NCBI RefSeq assembly: GCF_003574315.2
Contig: NZ_AP025739.1
Location: forward strand, 6,014,001 to 6,078,000
Direction: 5' to 3'
DNA length: 64,000 nt
Source of the DNA: Capsulimonas corticalis
Lineage (GTDB): Bacteria; Armatimonadota; Armatimonadia; Armatimonadales; Capsulimonadaceae
Below are positions 8,680 to 17,470 of this stretch, one piece after another. Numbering within the stretch: the stretch's first letter is position 1; every line of letters begins with the position of its first letter. The position numbers were made by a program, and so were the translations under genes. The notes beneath the pieces were generated by a model that saw only the letters and a list, made by a program, of their open reading frames with translations, was not told the origin of the DNA and ran no database searches.

Positions 8680-11600
8680 TCAGAATCCGAAAACGCCCTC
8701 CAAAGCCATGGTCTGGTTCTTTTGGTCATCCGTCGAGATGCTGAGCTGGAGCCGATTCGTCAGCGCGTAGCCAAGTTTGAGCGTGTAGTAAGGCGTCGCC
8801 AGCAGCGAATTCACCGGACTTGTCTCGCGTGTTCCCAGGCTTTGAGAATAACTGAGCTCCAGCCGGTGGCCGAGCGGTTTGGTGAGCGTGACGAAACTTT
8901 GCGTATCCGGCGAATAGTCTACCACAACACTGGACAGTCCGAACGCGGTCGCCAGGCGATCTTCGAGCGGTTCGAGCAGCATCGGCAGTCCGATGGACGC
9001 CAGCGCCTGCCCCATCTGCTGTTTGATCGCGGTCTCCGCGCTATTCGAGCCGGCCAGCAGCCCCATGAACGCGCCCTGAGATCCGAGCGCGGCGAGCATC
9101 TGCGAGCGAGACAGTCCGCCAGGGCTCGAATCCAGGTCGATTTGCAGACGATCGGGATCGTCCAGAAGCCCGTAGATGTGCGCGGTGATCGTGTAGCGCT
9201 GCGGCCGATCGTAATTCGGACTTGCCTGATTGGCCGCAGTGGTGGAGCCGGAAAAACCGCCCGTTGCATACGATTGGTTCGCCGCGAGCATCGACGGCGA
9301 GATCGAAACCGCCGCCTGCGCGTACAGGTCCACGCGCTTTTCCAGAACCTTTTCGCCGCTTCCGGTTTCATCCGTCGCGGGATAACGCAGGTCCACGATA
9401 CCGATCGGCTTGATAAACTTCAAACGCGTGGACGGCGGCAGGATAAACTGCCCCTTGTAAACATTCAAATGCGCGGCCAGTTTCGGCGCCGTCAGCGACC
9501 CTCCCAGCGACAGATCGCCGTTCGCGTCGGCGCGCAGCAGTCCCGTCCGCGCCACGAACGTTTTGCCGGGCTTCTCCAACTGCACATGGACATCGAATCG
9601 CGGATCGAAGGGGGGCAGGCCCGATCCCGGTCCCGCCGGAGGCTGCGCCGAGGGAATACCGATCGTCGCGCTGCTCACCAGCATCGGCTTGCCGGCCGGC
9701 GTCGCGATCAAAGGCGATTTCAGCGCTCCCGTAATTGATAGGTCGCCTGTCAGTTTACCCTGCGCAGCGCCATTGTAGTTCTTCATCAAGTACGCCTGGC
9801 GGCTGCTTTCGTCAATTTGCAGGGCGTTTAAGCGCATCAGCAGCGCCAGACCCGGCTCCGCTCCGAAGGTCGCGCCTCCGGAAAGTTCGAATCCCCCGCC
9901 CTTGCTCGACTTGCCCGTCAGCGTAAAGATCGACGCGGATTTGTCGTTGAAGCCGATGACGCCGTCGAGATCGGTCAGCGCGGTGTCGAGCCCGTGGAAG
10001 GCGACTCCGGCCTTGGCGATCGTGATCTTTCCCTGGATCGCGCGGTTCGCGCCGCCCGGGGCCACATCCACCGTCGCCGTCACCTCGCCCGTCGTCCGGG
10101 CCGGATCGATGCTGGGCGACGCGGCGGCGAGCAGCGACAGGTTCATCAGGCGCAGCTCGGCGTGCAGCGGCTCGGTCGTCGGCAGGCTGTTCAGCGACGG
10201 ATCGAGTCGGTTCCACTGGAAGGGCACGCTTCCGGACAGAGTGGCGAGTGGGTTGCCGCTTTTGTCATAAGCCGTCAAACCATCGATGCTGAGGATCTTT
10301 GCGCCTCCCGGATGCGCGGAAGCGACGGTGATCGTCGTCGCCTTGATTCCTCCCAGCGTATAAACACTCTGATCGTCCGTGGAAGTTCCGGCGACGGCGG
10401 CGACTTTTGGGCGGGCCTGATACCCGGGATCAGTCACATTGACCGAGGCCGTGAGATCCGGCGATTTGGTCAGCCCCATGGCGTCGACGCGAACGTTGCT
10501 GATTTCGCCGGTCAGGGTGCGGGTTTTCGGCAGGAAGCTGTCAAAGATCGACAGCGGAACATAGCTGGCTTCGAAATCGGCGTCGATCTTGCCGTCCAGA
10601 TCCGCGCTTCCCTCCGCCGTCAGCAGCGTACGATCGTTGGCGATCCGCAGCGGGTTGTCGGCGTCGATGCTCACCAAGCGGTTGACATAGCTGACGCCGC
10701 CGGTGAGGTCGTTCATGACCAGCCCAAACGCCTTGAGGTCCTTGCCGACCAGAGCGAGATGGGACTTGCCGTGAGCGCCCGGCTCGTACCCGAACTTGGC
10801 GTCCAGACTGGTCAGCGAGTTTGTCCCCATCTGGAAGCCGTCGATCCGCAGGTCGCCTCGCGCGGCCAGAGCGTTCATCGGGCCGCTCAGCGCGAAGGAC
10901 GGCAGCGACAGCCGCGCGGCGAGCGGACGCGGCAGCGCGTCGATCTTCGCCAGCAGCGACTGCCCGGACGGCGTGTCTCCAAACTTGCTGTCGCGCATCG
11001 TCTCGACAATGTGCGTGACGGTTTCCGGAGAATCGGTCGGGATATGCGCGGCGAGCGCCAGGCTGGGAACGCGCTTCGGATGCTGCGGCGTCGGCAGCGT
11101 CACCCGGAACGAATCCAGGATGTAGCGGATATGGCTCAGGTCGCCATTCGGCTGAAGCGTTTGGAAATCGAACTCCCACGGATCCTCGCTGCTTTTCACC
11201 ACGCCGTCGGCATATGAACCGAAGCCGGTGAACAGCGCCAGTTTCTGACCGTTGATACTGAGGTCGCGACCGACCAGACCAAAGGTGACCTCGGGAGATT
11301 TGACGGACCCGCCAAGAGATCCCGAGAAGTCGATATCCCCCAGCACATTGGCGACCGGATCGGTGTACCGATGGAATCGGTTCATGGAAACGTTGGTGCC
11401 GGCGAAGATCCCATTAATGTTGCCCGTCGCCGAATTCCACTGCGCGTCCCCGGTCACCGTCGCCGAGCCCGATCGCACGACCGCCTTTTCGAGGTGGATC
11501 GTCTTATCCGCATAGGCGATATTGGCCTGCGCGTGATCGACGCGGTAGGCGTTCACCGAGCCGTGATCGATCGTCAGCGAGCCTGTGACTTCCGGAGTTT

Positions 11601-13785
11601 CCAGGCGTCCGCCGATTTTGAACTTCCCGGCGGCCACCCCGGTCACCGTCGGCAGCGCGTTCGCGACAACCGTCGCCGCCTTGGATTTGCGCAGCAGCTT
11701 GTCCGCCTTGACCTGAGCCTTGGGATCGACCAGCGACATAAAATCCGGAATATTGCCTTCGGCGAAGCTGGCGCGCAAATCCAGAACGGGGTTGCCGGAG
11801 GCAATCTTGGTGATCGTTCCATCCACATACGCCCGCGCGGGATAGCGGCGGATGTAGATATCCTGAAGGCGCATGCCATTGGGGCTGGCCGCAATGCGCC
11901 CGGTCACGGCGTCCAGATTGATATTGTTGACATGCGCGTGGAAGAGGTGCAGATCGCCCTCGGCGCGCGGCGAGGAAACGCTGCCGGTCAAACGGCCCTG
12001 GAAGAACGCCAATCCGTCGATGTCCTGCTGCGTGTAGGGCCGCAGCAGCGGCCCGAGCTGAAGCGCCGCCGCATTGATGGAGAGGTCCAGCACGGGGTCA
12101 TTGCTCGCCAGCGAGATCTTGCCGCTTGCCGTTCCCGCGCCGTGTGTGTCGGCGATCAGCACTCGATTCAGCGTCAGCCCCTGACCATCGACATAGGTGA
12201 GCCGGCCCTTCAGGGTTTGCAGCTGCGTCCGCTGGAGCCGCGCGCGTGCGACCGTGATGTTGGAGACAATGGTCAGCGGTCGCCCGGCGTTTCCGCCCAC
12301 AAACGCGACATCGGCCAGCCCGCCGAACGACGTCTTGCTGGGCTGGGCCATGCGCAGCTGCGACAGATCCAGGCCCTGACCGCGCCCCGCGAAGCTCAGG
12401 ACCGGCGTTTTGCCGGTCAGGTTCGCGCTGCCGCGCAGAGAGATCGCGCCCTGTCCCACCCGTCCGGTCAGCAGCGGCACGGAGACGACTTTGTTGGCGT
12501 AGACGCCGTGCGCGCGAAGGTCGCGGATGAGATTGCCCTGGATGGTGATCGCGGGGGCGGCGACATCGCCGACAATCTCCGGTGCGGTGACGGGACCGGT
12601 AATCCGCGCCGAGACCGACACCGGAGCGACGGAAACGCCTCGGGGCATCCGAAGCTGGGGAAGAACGGCCGCGAGCGCCGCAATGGACAAGCGGCGCGAA
12701 CTGGCCGTCAGAGTCACCTGGGGATGCTTGAAGTCCAGCACCACTCCCTGAGCGGCGAGCGCCTGCCCGGCGATCGAAGCGCCGCCATGGAAGAACAAGC
12801 CCGACTGCGTAAAGCTGGCCTGCCCGCCAATATCGCGGATTGGGCCGCGCAGCGCGCGGTTATTCGCCAGGGAAACAACGCCGCCGCGCACGCTCACGCT
12901 GCCGGCGGCGTCCAGCGCGCTTGTTTTATTCGGCGAATAAAGCAGCAGGTGCGCATCCGCGCGTCCGCCGGCGATGCGCAGCTGCGGGAGCGCGCGCGCA
13001 TAGGCGGCCCAGTAAGCGGCGTCGAAGTTCTGTCCGTCCAGCACGAGCCGAAAGTTGTGAGCCGTCTTGCGCGAGGCCGCGCCTTGCAGCGCCAGCCCAT
13101 CGAACAGATTCTGGTTTCCCTGGCCGGAGACATTGAAATAGGCCGTCTGCTCGGAGTGGAGATTGACGAGAGCCTCCACCGCTTGCAGATTGGTGAGGGC
13201 CATGCTCTGACGGCCGATCCTCGGCGCGGTGTAGTCGCGAAAGGTAAGGGATCCGCGATGCACGATCACGCGTCCCACGAACGGTTTCGTGGTGGTCGTC
13301 GTCTTGTTTTCCAGGATATCGGAGAAGTTAAAGCGTTTGTCGGGGAACTGCTCGACCAGCAGTTTCGGGCGATCCAGAATGACGTCGCCAACGGCGTGCG
13401 CGGGGTTGCCGCTGTCGAAGATCAGCGCCCGCCAGTCGTAATAGACGGTGAGGCGCGGCGCGATCAGCGCCGCCTCGCCGTTGCGCTCCGCGAAGGTGGC
13501 CCCGGTGGAGACGGCGATATCGTCCAGGGTCAATATTCCGGGAGTAGAGTACGCCACGCGGCCGATGCGGACTTCGTGTTTGATCTGCCGGGAGATTTCG
13601 GCGGCGAGAATGGGAGGGAGATCGGCGCTGAGCAGGAGCCAGACGCCATGCAGCGACACCGCGGCGGCGACCGTAATCGCCGCCAAGGGCCCGGCGACAA
13701 GCAGCCGGGACGCCCACCGCGCGGAGCGGGGCAATGTGGGTCCGCGCAGAGGACGCGCGGTAACCGGCATTTTCCGAATTCTCAT
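8680..13785 (-). CDS. tamB: TamB-like translocation/assembly (AsmA-like) protein
   Basis: 1701 aa giant envelope protein with one N-terminal transmembrane anchor (residues about 25-55). A very long series of beta-rich repeats with alternating hydrophobic residues follows, as in the lipid-carrying beta-groove proteins TamB, YhdP and AsmA. The C-terminal 350 residues (LNVYKGQFILPPST..., LYAQAAVSISP..., YTITAHIYGLLDDPDRLQIDLDSSPGGLSRSQMLAALG...) match the DUF490/TamB_C domain. Known members bridge the inner and outer membrane and are linked to outer-membrane protein insertion and phospholipid transport. No TamA gene is adjacent, but bamA is just downstream, so this TamB may work with BamA. Confidence 0.9.
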   Translation of the reverse strand: MRIRKMPVTARPLRGPTLPRSARWASRLLVAGPLAAITVAAAVSLHGVWLLLSADLPPILAAEISRQIKHEVRIGRVAYSTPGILTLDDIAVSTGATFAERNGEAALIAPRLTVYYDWRALIFDSGNPAHAVGDVILDRPKLLVEQFPDKRFNFSDILENKTTTTTKPFVGRVIVHRGSLTFRDYTAPRIGRQSMALTNLQAVEALVNLHSEQTAYFNVSGQGNQNLFDGLALQGAASRKTAHNFRLVLDGQNFDAAYWAAYARALPQLRIAGGRADAHLLLYSPNKTSALDAAGSVSVRGGVVSLANNRALRGPIRDIGGQASFTQSGLFFHGGASIAGQALAAQGVVLDFKHPQVTLTASSRRLSIAALAAVLPQLRMPRGVSVAPVSVSARITGPVTAPEIVGDVAAPAITIQGNLIRDLRAHGVYANKVVSVPLLTGRVGQGAISLRGSANLTGKTPVLSFAGRGQGLDLSQLRMAQPSKTSFGGLADVAFVGGNAGRPLTIVSNITVARARLQRTQLQTLKGRLTYVDGQGLTLNRVLIADTHGAGTASGKISLASNDPVLDLSINAAALQLGPLLRPYTQQDIDGLAFFQGRLTGSVSSPRAEGDLHLFHAHVNNINLDAVTGRIAASPNGMRLQDIYIRRYPARAYVDGTITKIASGNPVLDLRASFAEGNIPDFMSLVDPKAQVKADKLLRKSKAATVVANALPTVTGVAAGKFKIGGRLETPEVTGSLTIDHGSVNAYRVDHAQANIAYADKTIHLEKAVVRSGSATVTGDAQWNSATGNINGIFAGTNVSMNRFHRYTDPVANVLGDIDFSGSLGGSVKSPEVTFGLVGRDLSINGQKLALFTGFGSYADGVVKSSEDPWEFDFQTLQPNGDLSHIRYILDSFRVTLPTPQHPKRVPSLALAAHIPTDSPETVTHIVETMRDSKFGDTPSGQSLLAKIDALPRPLAARLSLPSFALSGPMNALAARGDLRIDGFQMGTNSLTSLDAKFGYEPGAHGKSHLALVGKDLKAFGLVMNDLTGGVSYVNRLVSIDADNPLRIANDRTLLTAEGSADLDGKIDADFEASYVPLSIFDSFLPKTRTLTGEISNVRVDAMGLTKSPDLTASVNVTDPGYQARPKVAAVAGTSTDDQSVYTLGGIKATTITVASAHPGGAKILSIDGLTAYDKSGNPLATLSGSVPFQWNRLDPSLNSLPTTEPLHAELRLMNLSLLAAASPSIDPARTTGEVTATVDVAPGGANRAIQGKITIAKAGVAFHGLDTALTDLDGVIGFNDKSASIFTLTGKSSKGGGFELSGGATFGAEPGLALLMRLNALQIDESSRQAYLMKNYNGAAQGKLTGDLSITGALKSPLIATPAGKPMLVSSATIGIPSAQPPAGPGSGLPPFDPRFDVHVQLEKPGKTFVARTGLLRADANGDLSLGGSLTAPKLAAHLNVYKGQFILPPSTRLKFIKPIGIVDLRYPATDETGSGEKVLEKRVDLYAQAAVSISPSMLAANQSYATGGFSGSTTAANQASPNYDRPQRYTITAHIYGLLDDPDRLQIDLDSSPGGLSRSQMLAALGSQGAFMGLLAGSNSAETAIKQQMGQALASIGLPMLLEPLEDRLATAFGLSSVVVDYSPDTQSFVTLTKPLGHRLELSYSQSLGTRETSPVNSLLATPYYTLKLGYALTNRLQLSISTDDQKNQTMALEGVFGF

Positions 13786-13842
13786 GCGGCGGCCGGCCTC
13801 GCGGCGCTAGGCCGGGCGGGGATATTTCGTCTCAGTAAGGCG

Positions 13843-14799
13843 CTAAGCAGCGTCCCGGCTCGCGGCCCGCATCGCCATAAACTTATCGCTGAACTCTTTG
13901 GCGTTGTAGGAAGAACGGATGAACGGGCCGCTGGCGACAAAGAGGAAGCCCATCTGCTCCCCGATCTCTTTGTATTCCGCGAACCGGTCCGGATGTACGT
14001 ACTCGACCACATCGAGATAATTCTTCCCTGGCTTGAGATACTGTCCGATGGTGACCGCATCGACGTCGTGCGCCTTCAGGTCCTCCATCAGCGCCACGAC
14101 TTCGTCCTTCGTTTCGCCAAATCCCACCATGAATCCGGACTTGGTGTAGATCTCCGGGTCCGCCTGCTTCACATACTGCAAGAGCTGGAGCGAGCGGCTG
14201 TAGCGCGCCTGCGGGCGCACCTTTCGGTAAAGTCGCGGAATGGTCTCAATGTTGTGATTGAAAATATGGGGCTTCGCATCTACGACGGTCTGGATGTTGG
14301 TTTTGTTCCCCAGAAAATCGGGCGTCAGCACTTCGATGATGGTGTCGGGAAGAAGCTTGCGCAGCCAGTGGATCGTCTCAGCGAAGTGGTGCGATCCGCC
14401 GTCGGGCAGTTCATCGCGGTTGACGCTTGTCACGACCGTATGCTTCAGGCCCAGCGCGGCGGCGCTTTCGGCGAGGCGCTGCGGCTCCATGATGTCGAGC
14501 GCTCCGCCTTTGCCGGTCTTAACGGCGCAGAAGCGGCAGGAACGGGTGCAGGTGTCGCCCATGATCATGAACGTCGCGGTGCGCTTGGACCAGCACTCGC
14601 CCAAGTTCGGGCAGCGCGCTTCTTCGCAAACCGTGACCAGCTTGGAGGATCGCATCAAGTCCGTGACTTCTCCGATATCGCGCCGTTTCGGCAGCTTGAT
14701 CGTCAGCCACTCCGGGATGCGGCGGTTGACGACGGCGGGCGGTTCGGCGAGACCGACAGAGCCCTTGGGGAGAAGATCGACTTGTATGAGATCAGCCAT
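13843..14799 (-). CDS. lipA: Lipoyl synthase
   Basis: Radical SAM enzyme that inserts two sulfurs into the octanoyl chain of lipoyl-dependent enzymes. Both clusters are visible: the auxiliary 4Fe-4S ligands Cys58, Cys63 and Cys69 (CEEARCPNLGEC), and the radical SAM CxxxCxxC at Cys84, Cys88 and Cys91 (CTRSCRFC). The conserved RSSYNA segment that ligates the auxiliary cluster is near the C-terminus. 318 aa is normal. It is first in the minus-strand block and has its own promoter at 14823-14852. Confidence 0.96.
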   Translation of the reverse strand: MADLIQVDLLPKGSVGLAEPPAVVNRRIPEWLTIKLPKRRDIGEVTDLMRSSKLVTVCEEARCPNLGECWSKRTATFMIMGDTCTRSCRFCAVKTGKGGALDIMEPQRLAESAAALGLKHTVVTSVNRDELPDGGSHHFAETIHWLRKLLPDTIIEVLTPDFLGNKTNIQTVVDAKPHIFNHNIETIPRLYRKVRPQARYSRSLQLLQYVKQADPEIYTKSGFMVGFGETKDEVVALMEDLKAHDVDAVTIGQYLKPGKNYLDVVEYVHPDRFAEYKEIGEQMGFLFVASGPFIRSSYNAKEFSDKFMAMRAASRDAA

Positions 14800-14822
14800 A
14801 ATTCCTACACTTTCCGTGCTTC

Positions 14823-14852
14823 ATTATAGCCGCGCGCGCTTCGAAAAGTCAA
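14823..14852 (-). promoter_or_regulatory. Sigma-70-type promoter of lipA
   Basis: On the minus strand TTGACT (14852-14847), an 18-nt spacer and TATAAT (14828-14823) precede the lipA ATG by 23 nt. Near-consensus boxes. Confidence 0.7.
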
Positions 14853-14922
14853 GATTGATCCCCCTACTCTTCCGGGGCTCATCTGCCAATAATCCATAGT
14901 GAGTGTCATCAGGAGGACTAAT

Positions 14923-15861
14923 ATGCGTCTTGTCACGCGTTCCGATTTCGACGGCTTGATCTGCGCCGTCTTACTTAAGCAGGTCGAACAAGTGGACTCG
15001 ATCAAATTCGTGCATCCCAAGGATCTGCAGGACGGAGCATTCGAAGTCGAAGCCCAGGACATTCTTGCGAATGTTCCTTATGTGCCCGGCTGCTGCCTCT
15101 GGTTCGACCATCACGCCACTGAGATCGCCCGCGTCGTCGGCAAGCAGCAGTTCGTCGGCGAGTGCCGGCTGGCTCCCAGCGCCGCACGCGTTATATACGA
15201 TTACTACGGCGGCGCGTCGCGCTTCCCCGGCATCGAAGAAATGATGTTCGAGGTGGATAAAGCCGACTCGGCGCAGTTCAGCCGCGACGAGATCCTGAAC
15301 CCGAAGGGCTGGGCGCTGCTTTCATTCGTCATGGACGCGCGCACGGGCCTGGGCCGCTTCAAAGACTACCGAATCAGCAACTATCAATTGATGTATGAGC
15401 TGATCGACGCCTGCATGACCATGACGATCGACGAGATTCTCAACCTCTCCGACGTGCAGGAGCGCGTCGTCCGCTACTTCGAGCAGGACGTGCTGTTCCG
15501 CGAAATGCTGCAAAAGCACACCTGGACCGAAGGCGACACGATCGTCACGGACCTGCGCGAAGTCGATCCGATCTTCTGCGGCAATCGGTTCCTGGTCTAC
15601 GCCATGTGGCCGAAGCAGAACATCTCAATCTGGATCGTCAACGGATTCCGCAACCAGAACTGCGTCTTCGCCTGCGGCCACAGTATCGTGAACCGCTCGT
15701 CGGAAGCCAATGTCGGCGCCGTCATGCGCGCCCACGGCGGCGGCGGCCACGCTCCCGCCGGCACCTGCCAGGTGGCGCACGAGGATTTTGACGCGACGCT
15801 CAAGCACATCGTGTCGGAGTTCAATGCGGGGAAAACCGCGGAGCTGCAAAAGGCGGCGTAG
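14923..15861 (+). CDS. DHH-family phosphoesterase (exopolyphosphatase-like)
   Basis: 312 aa. The N-terminus MRLVTRSDFDGLICA holds the DFDG metal-binding motif, FDHH (Asp62-His64) is the DHH signature, and GGGGHAPAGTC near residue 275 is the DHHA1 substrate-binding end. Families with this layout cleave short oligoribonucleotides, pAp or polyphosphate using two metal ions. The exact substrate cannot be assigned from sequence. The start at 14923 is supported by a perfect AGGAGG 6 nt upstream. It is a single gene between divergent lipA and a convergent stalk-domain gene. Confidence 0.85.
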   Translation: MRLVTRSDFDGLICAVLLKQVEQVDSIKFVHPKDLQDGAFEVEAQDILANVPYVPGCCLWFDHHATEIARVVGKQQFVGECRLAPSAARVIYDYYGGASRFPGIEEMMFEVDKADSAQFSRDEILNPKGWALLSFVMDARTGLGRFKDYRISNYQLMYELIDACMTMTIDEILNLSDVQERVVRYFEQDVLFREMLQKHTWTEGDTIVTDLREVDPIFCGNRFLVYAMWPKQNISIWIVNGFRNQNCVFACGHSIVNRSSEANVGAVMRAHGGGGHAPAGTCQVAHEDFDATLKHIVSEFNAGKTAELQKAA

Positions 15862-15872
15862 GGGCGTCCGAA

Positions 15873-15898
15873 GTCCCACAAGCGAAATCTTGTGGGAC
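15873..15898. terminator. Hairpin between convergent genes
   Basis: Perfect 10-bp stem (GTCCCACAAG / CTTGTGGGAC) with a 6-nt loop between the stops of the DHH gene (15861) and the convergent stalk-domain gene (15916). No clear T-run, so it is a probable bidirectional terminator only by position. Confidence 0.5.
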
Positions 15899-15915
15899 CG
15901 GAATGCGAGATCGTT

Positions 15916-16356
15916 CTATCGCGTGGCGGTGTTAATGAGCACGGTGCGGGTGTCCGGCTGCCAATCGACCGAGGCGCCGAGGGCTTCGCTGGCGAAGCGC
16001 AGGGGAACATAGGTGGTCGCGACGACCATGAGCGGGGCGATAGTGAGGGTTCTGGGCGTTCCGTCCACCAGCGCTTGATTGGAGCCGATGCGGATCCGGA
16101 ATTCGTGGCCGGGTCGCGCGCCGATGATGGTTTCGGTCGCCGCTTCCCAGCGGATCTTGCCGCCGAGCTGCTGAAAGACTCCGCGCAGCGGGACGAACAC
16201 ATTGCTGCCGCCGACCATGATCGGCGCGGCGCCGCTGAACATCACCTGCTGCTTATTCACCATAACCGTAACATTCGCCGGCGTGCTTGCGGGGGTATCC
16301 GCATGGGCCGGCATGGCGAGCAATCCCGCCGCAACGATCCAATACTTCGTCTTCAT
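15916..16356 (-). CDS. Secreted stalk-domain protein (copper amine oxidase N-like)
   Basis: 146 aa with a Sec signal peptide (MKTKYWIVAAGLLAMPAHAD). The mature protein is one copper-amine-oxidase-N/stalk domain (PF07833 type), seen in VFVPLRGVFQQLGGKIRWEAATETI and TYVPLRFASEALGASVDWQPDTRTVLI. Despite the name the domain has no oxidase activity; it is a small extracellular beta module. Start supported by AAGGAG. It is a close paralogue of the next upstream gene (16610-17122), with matching signal peptide, domain and promoter region. Confidence 0.85.
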   Translation of the reverse strand: MKTKYWIVAAGLLAMPAHADTPASTPANVTVMVNKQQVMFSGAAPIMVGGSNVFVPLRGVFQQLGGKIRWEAATETIIGARPGHEFRIRIGSNQALVDGTPRTLTIAPLMVVATTYVPLRFASEALGASVDWQPDTRTVLINTATR

Positions 16357-16508
16357 ATGCTTCTCCTTGTTGCCTATGATCGATGGATATGGAACCGCTC
16401 AGCGGTGAACGTCTCTTCTTTGTGAGAATACTATACCACTGCTTCCATGGAAACGGAGCGCCCGCCTGCTCGGGTTTCATTTTTCTTAACGGCGGACACA
16501 AAACAAAA

Positions 16509-16547
16509 GCGCGCTGTGGGACAATTTTGTTCCACAGCGCGCTTTTT
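16509..16547. terminator. Bidirectional rho-independent terminator
   Basis: 15-bp GC-rich stem (left arm 16509-16523, right arm 16528-16542, one G-U) with T-runs on both sides (TTTTTG on plus, TTTTGTTTTG on minus). It lies 67 nt past the stop of the minus-strand stalk gene 16610-17122. Confidence 0.85.
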
Positions 16548-16609
16548 GCGGTCTTAGAGATCGTCTTAAAATCCACGCCGGCCGCCGGAATGGAGGCCAA
16601 GCGGAGCGA

Positions 16610-17122
16610 TTAGTGTTTGACGGTTGTCGTCGTGGTCGTGGTCGTCGTCTTTTTGACCACAGCCTCCGTGGGCGCCGACGTGATCAGGACGGTGTGCGTG
16701 CTCGGCTCCCAATCGACCGAGGCTCCGAGCGCTTCGCTGGCGAAGCGCAGGGGCACGTAGGTGGTCTCGTTGATCACGCGCGGGGCGACCGTCAGAGTCC
16801 GCTGCGTTCCATCGACAAGAGCCTGATCGGATCCGATTCGAATGCGAAACTGGTGGCCGGGACGGGCGCCGGTGATCACCTGCGTCGCCGATTCCCACTG
16901 GACCTGACCGCCAAGCTGTTCGAAAACACCGCGAAGCGGCACAAAGACGCTGTCGCCGCCGATCATGATCGGACCAGGTCCATTGAACGCCACGCGCTGC
17001 TGGTTGACCGTGACAATCACCGCCTCCGGCTGCGTGGTCGTCCGCTGAGTGATCACCGTTGTGTCCGCATGCGCGGCCGTCGCCAGCAAGCTCGCCGCCG
17101 CGATCCATAATTTCGTATTCAT
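16610..17122 (-). CDS. Secreted stalk-domain protein, paralogue with Thr tail
   Basis: 170 aa from ATG 17122 (AAGGAG upstream; longer in-frame starts would lack the signal peptide). The signal peptide MNTKLWIAAASLLATAAHAD is followed by a PF07833-type stalk domain nearly identical in layout to the 15916-16356 protein (VFVPLRGVFEQLGG, TYVPLRFASEALGASVDWEPSTHTVLI). It differs by a C-terminal tail with nine consecutive threonines (KKT9VKH) and a Thr/Gln-rich N-terminal linker. A tandem duplication produced the pair. Function unknown beyond an extracellular or periplasmic location. Confidence 0.83.
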   Translation of the reverse strand: MNTKLWIAAASLLATAAHADTTVITQRTTTQPEAVIVTVNQQRVAFNGPGPIMIGGDSVFVPLRGVFEQLGGQVQWESATQVITGARPGHQFRIRIGSDQALVDGTQRTLTVAPRVINETTYVPLRFASEALGASVDWEPSTHTVLITSAPTEAVVKKTTTTTTTTTVKH

Positions 17123-17253
17123 TACTCTGCTCCTTCGGCCTATGACCGTTATGAAGAAAGCGCTCTTCCATAAGCGCAAGTGCTGGTTTCTTATACCACT
17201 GGCTCCCAGAAACGAAACGCCCGCCTCCTGAGCGGCAAATTCCCCGTGACAAA

Positions 17254-17290
17254 AGACGCCCTCCGTTCCCAATGGGAACGGAGGGCGTCT
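17254..17290 (-). terminator. Rho-independent terminator downstream of the tRNA-like gene
   Basis: Perfect 17-bp stem (17254-17270 with 17274-17290), 3-nt loop, followed on the minus strand by TTTTGTC. It lies 22 nt past the 3' end of the tRNA-like gene at 17313-17384, which is the only minus-strand gene it can terminate. Confidence 0.8.
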
Positions 17291-17312
17291 CAAATTTGTA
17301 TTCTTGCGGATT

Positions 17313-17384
17313 AGGCGGCGGGCCGACTCGAACGACCATCTCTCCAATTGCCGTGGAGCGTTTTTCCTTTAAACCAACACCGCC
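17313..17384 (-). tRNA. tRNA-like gene, anticodon position GCA, atypical
   Basis: Folds as a cloverleaf of 72 nt. Acceptor GGCGGTG/CGCCGCC (one G-U), D arm with G18G19 but one stem mismatch (10-25 region), perfect 5-bp anticodon stem CTCCA/TGGAG, variable loop AGAT, T arm GGTCG-TTCGAGT-CGGCC, discriminator U73, no encoded CCA. The anticodon position reads GCA (Cys), and U73 is a Cys/Gly-type discriminator. Position 33, almost always U, is G here, and position 14 is U instead of A. It is therefore either a degenerate tRNA-Cys or a tRNA mimic. It is divergent from the repeat/MoxR/vWA operon and has its own terminator. Confidence 0.6.
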
Positions 17385-17434
17385 GTGTATGCTTGCCGAG
17401 GATTGCGTTATTCCACACTTTCGGAGGGATGTCC

Positions 17435-17464
17435 TTCGAGGCGGCGATCGATTGCGAGTATAAT
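17435..17464 (+). promoter_or_regulatory. Promoter for the repeat/MoxR/vWA operon, probably leaderless
   Basis: TTCGAG (17435-17440), 18-nt spacer, TATAAT (17459-17464), then only 6 nt before the ATG at 17471. A transcript from this box would begin at or next to the start codon, and there is no Shine-Dalgarno, which is the arrangement of leaderless mRNAs. Confidence 0.6.
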
Positions 17465-17470
17465 AGGGAC

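Noticed and set aside
11371-14829. Very long plus-strand open frame (1152 codons) opposite tamB and lipA
   Set aside because: It is antisense to two well-supported genes, has extreme Arg/His/Asp content and no domain; it is a by-product of high GC.
17313-17384. Plain call of functional tRNA-Cys
   Set aside because: G33, U14 and the D-stem mismatch make a standard decoding tRNA doubtful, so it is reported as tRNA-like.
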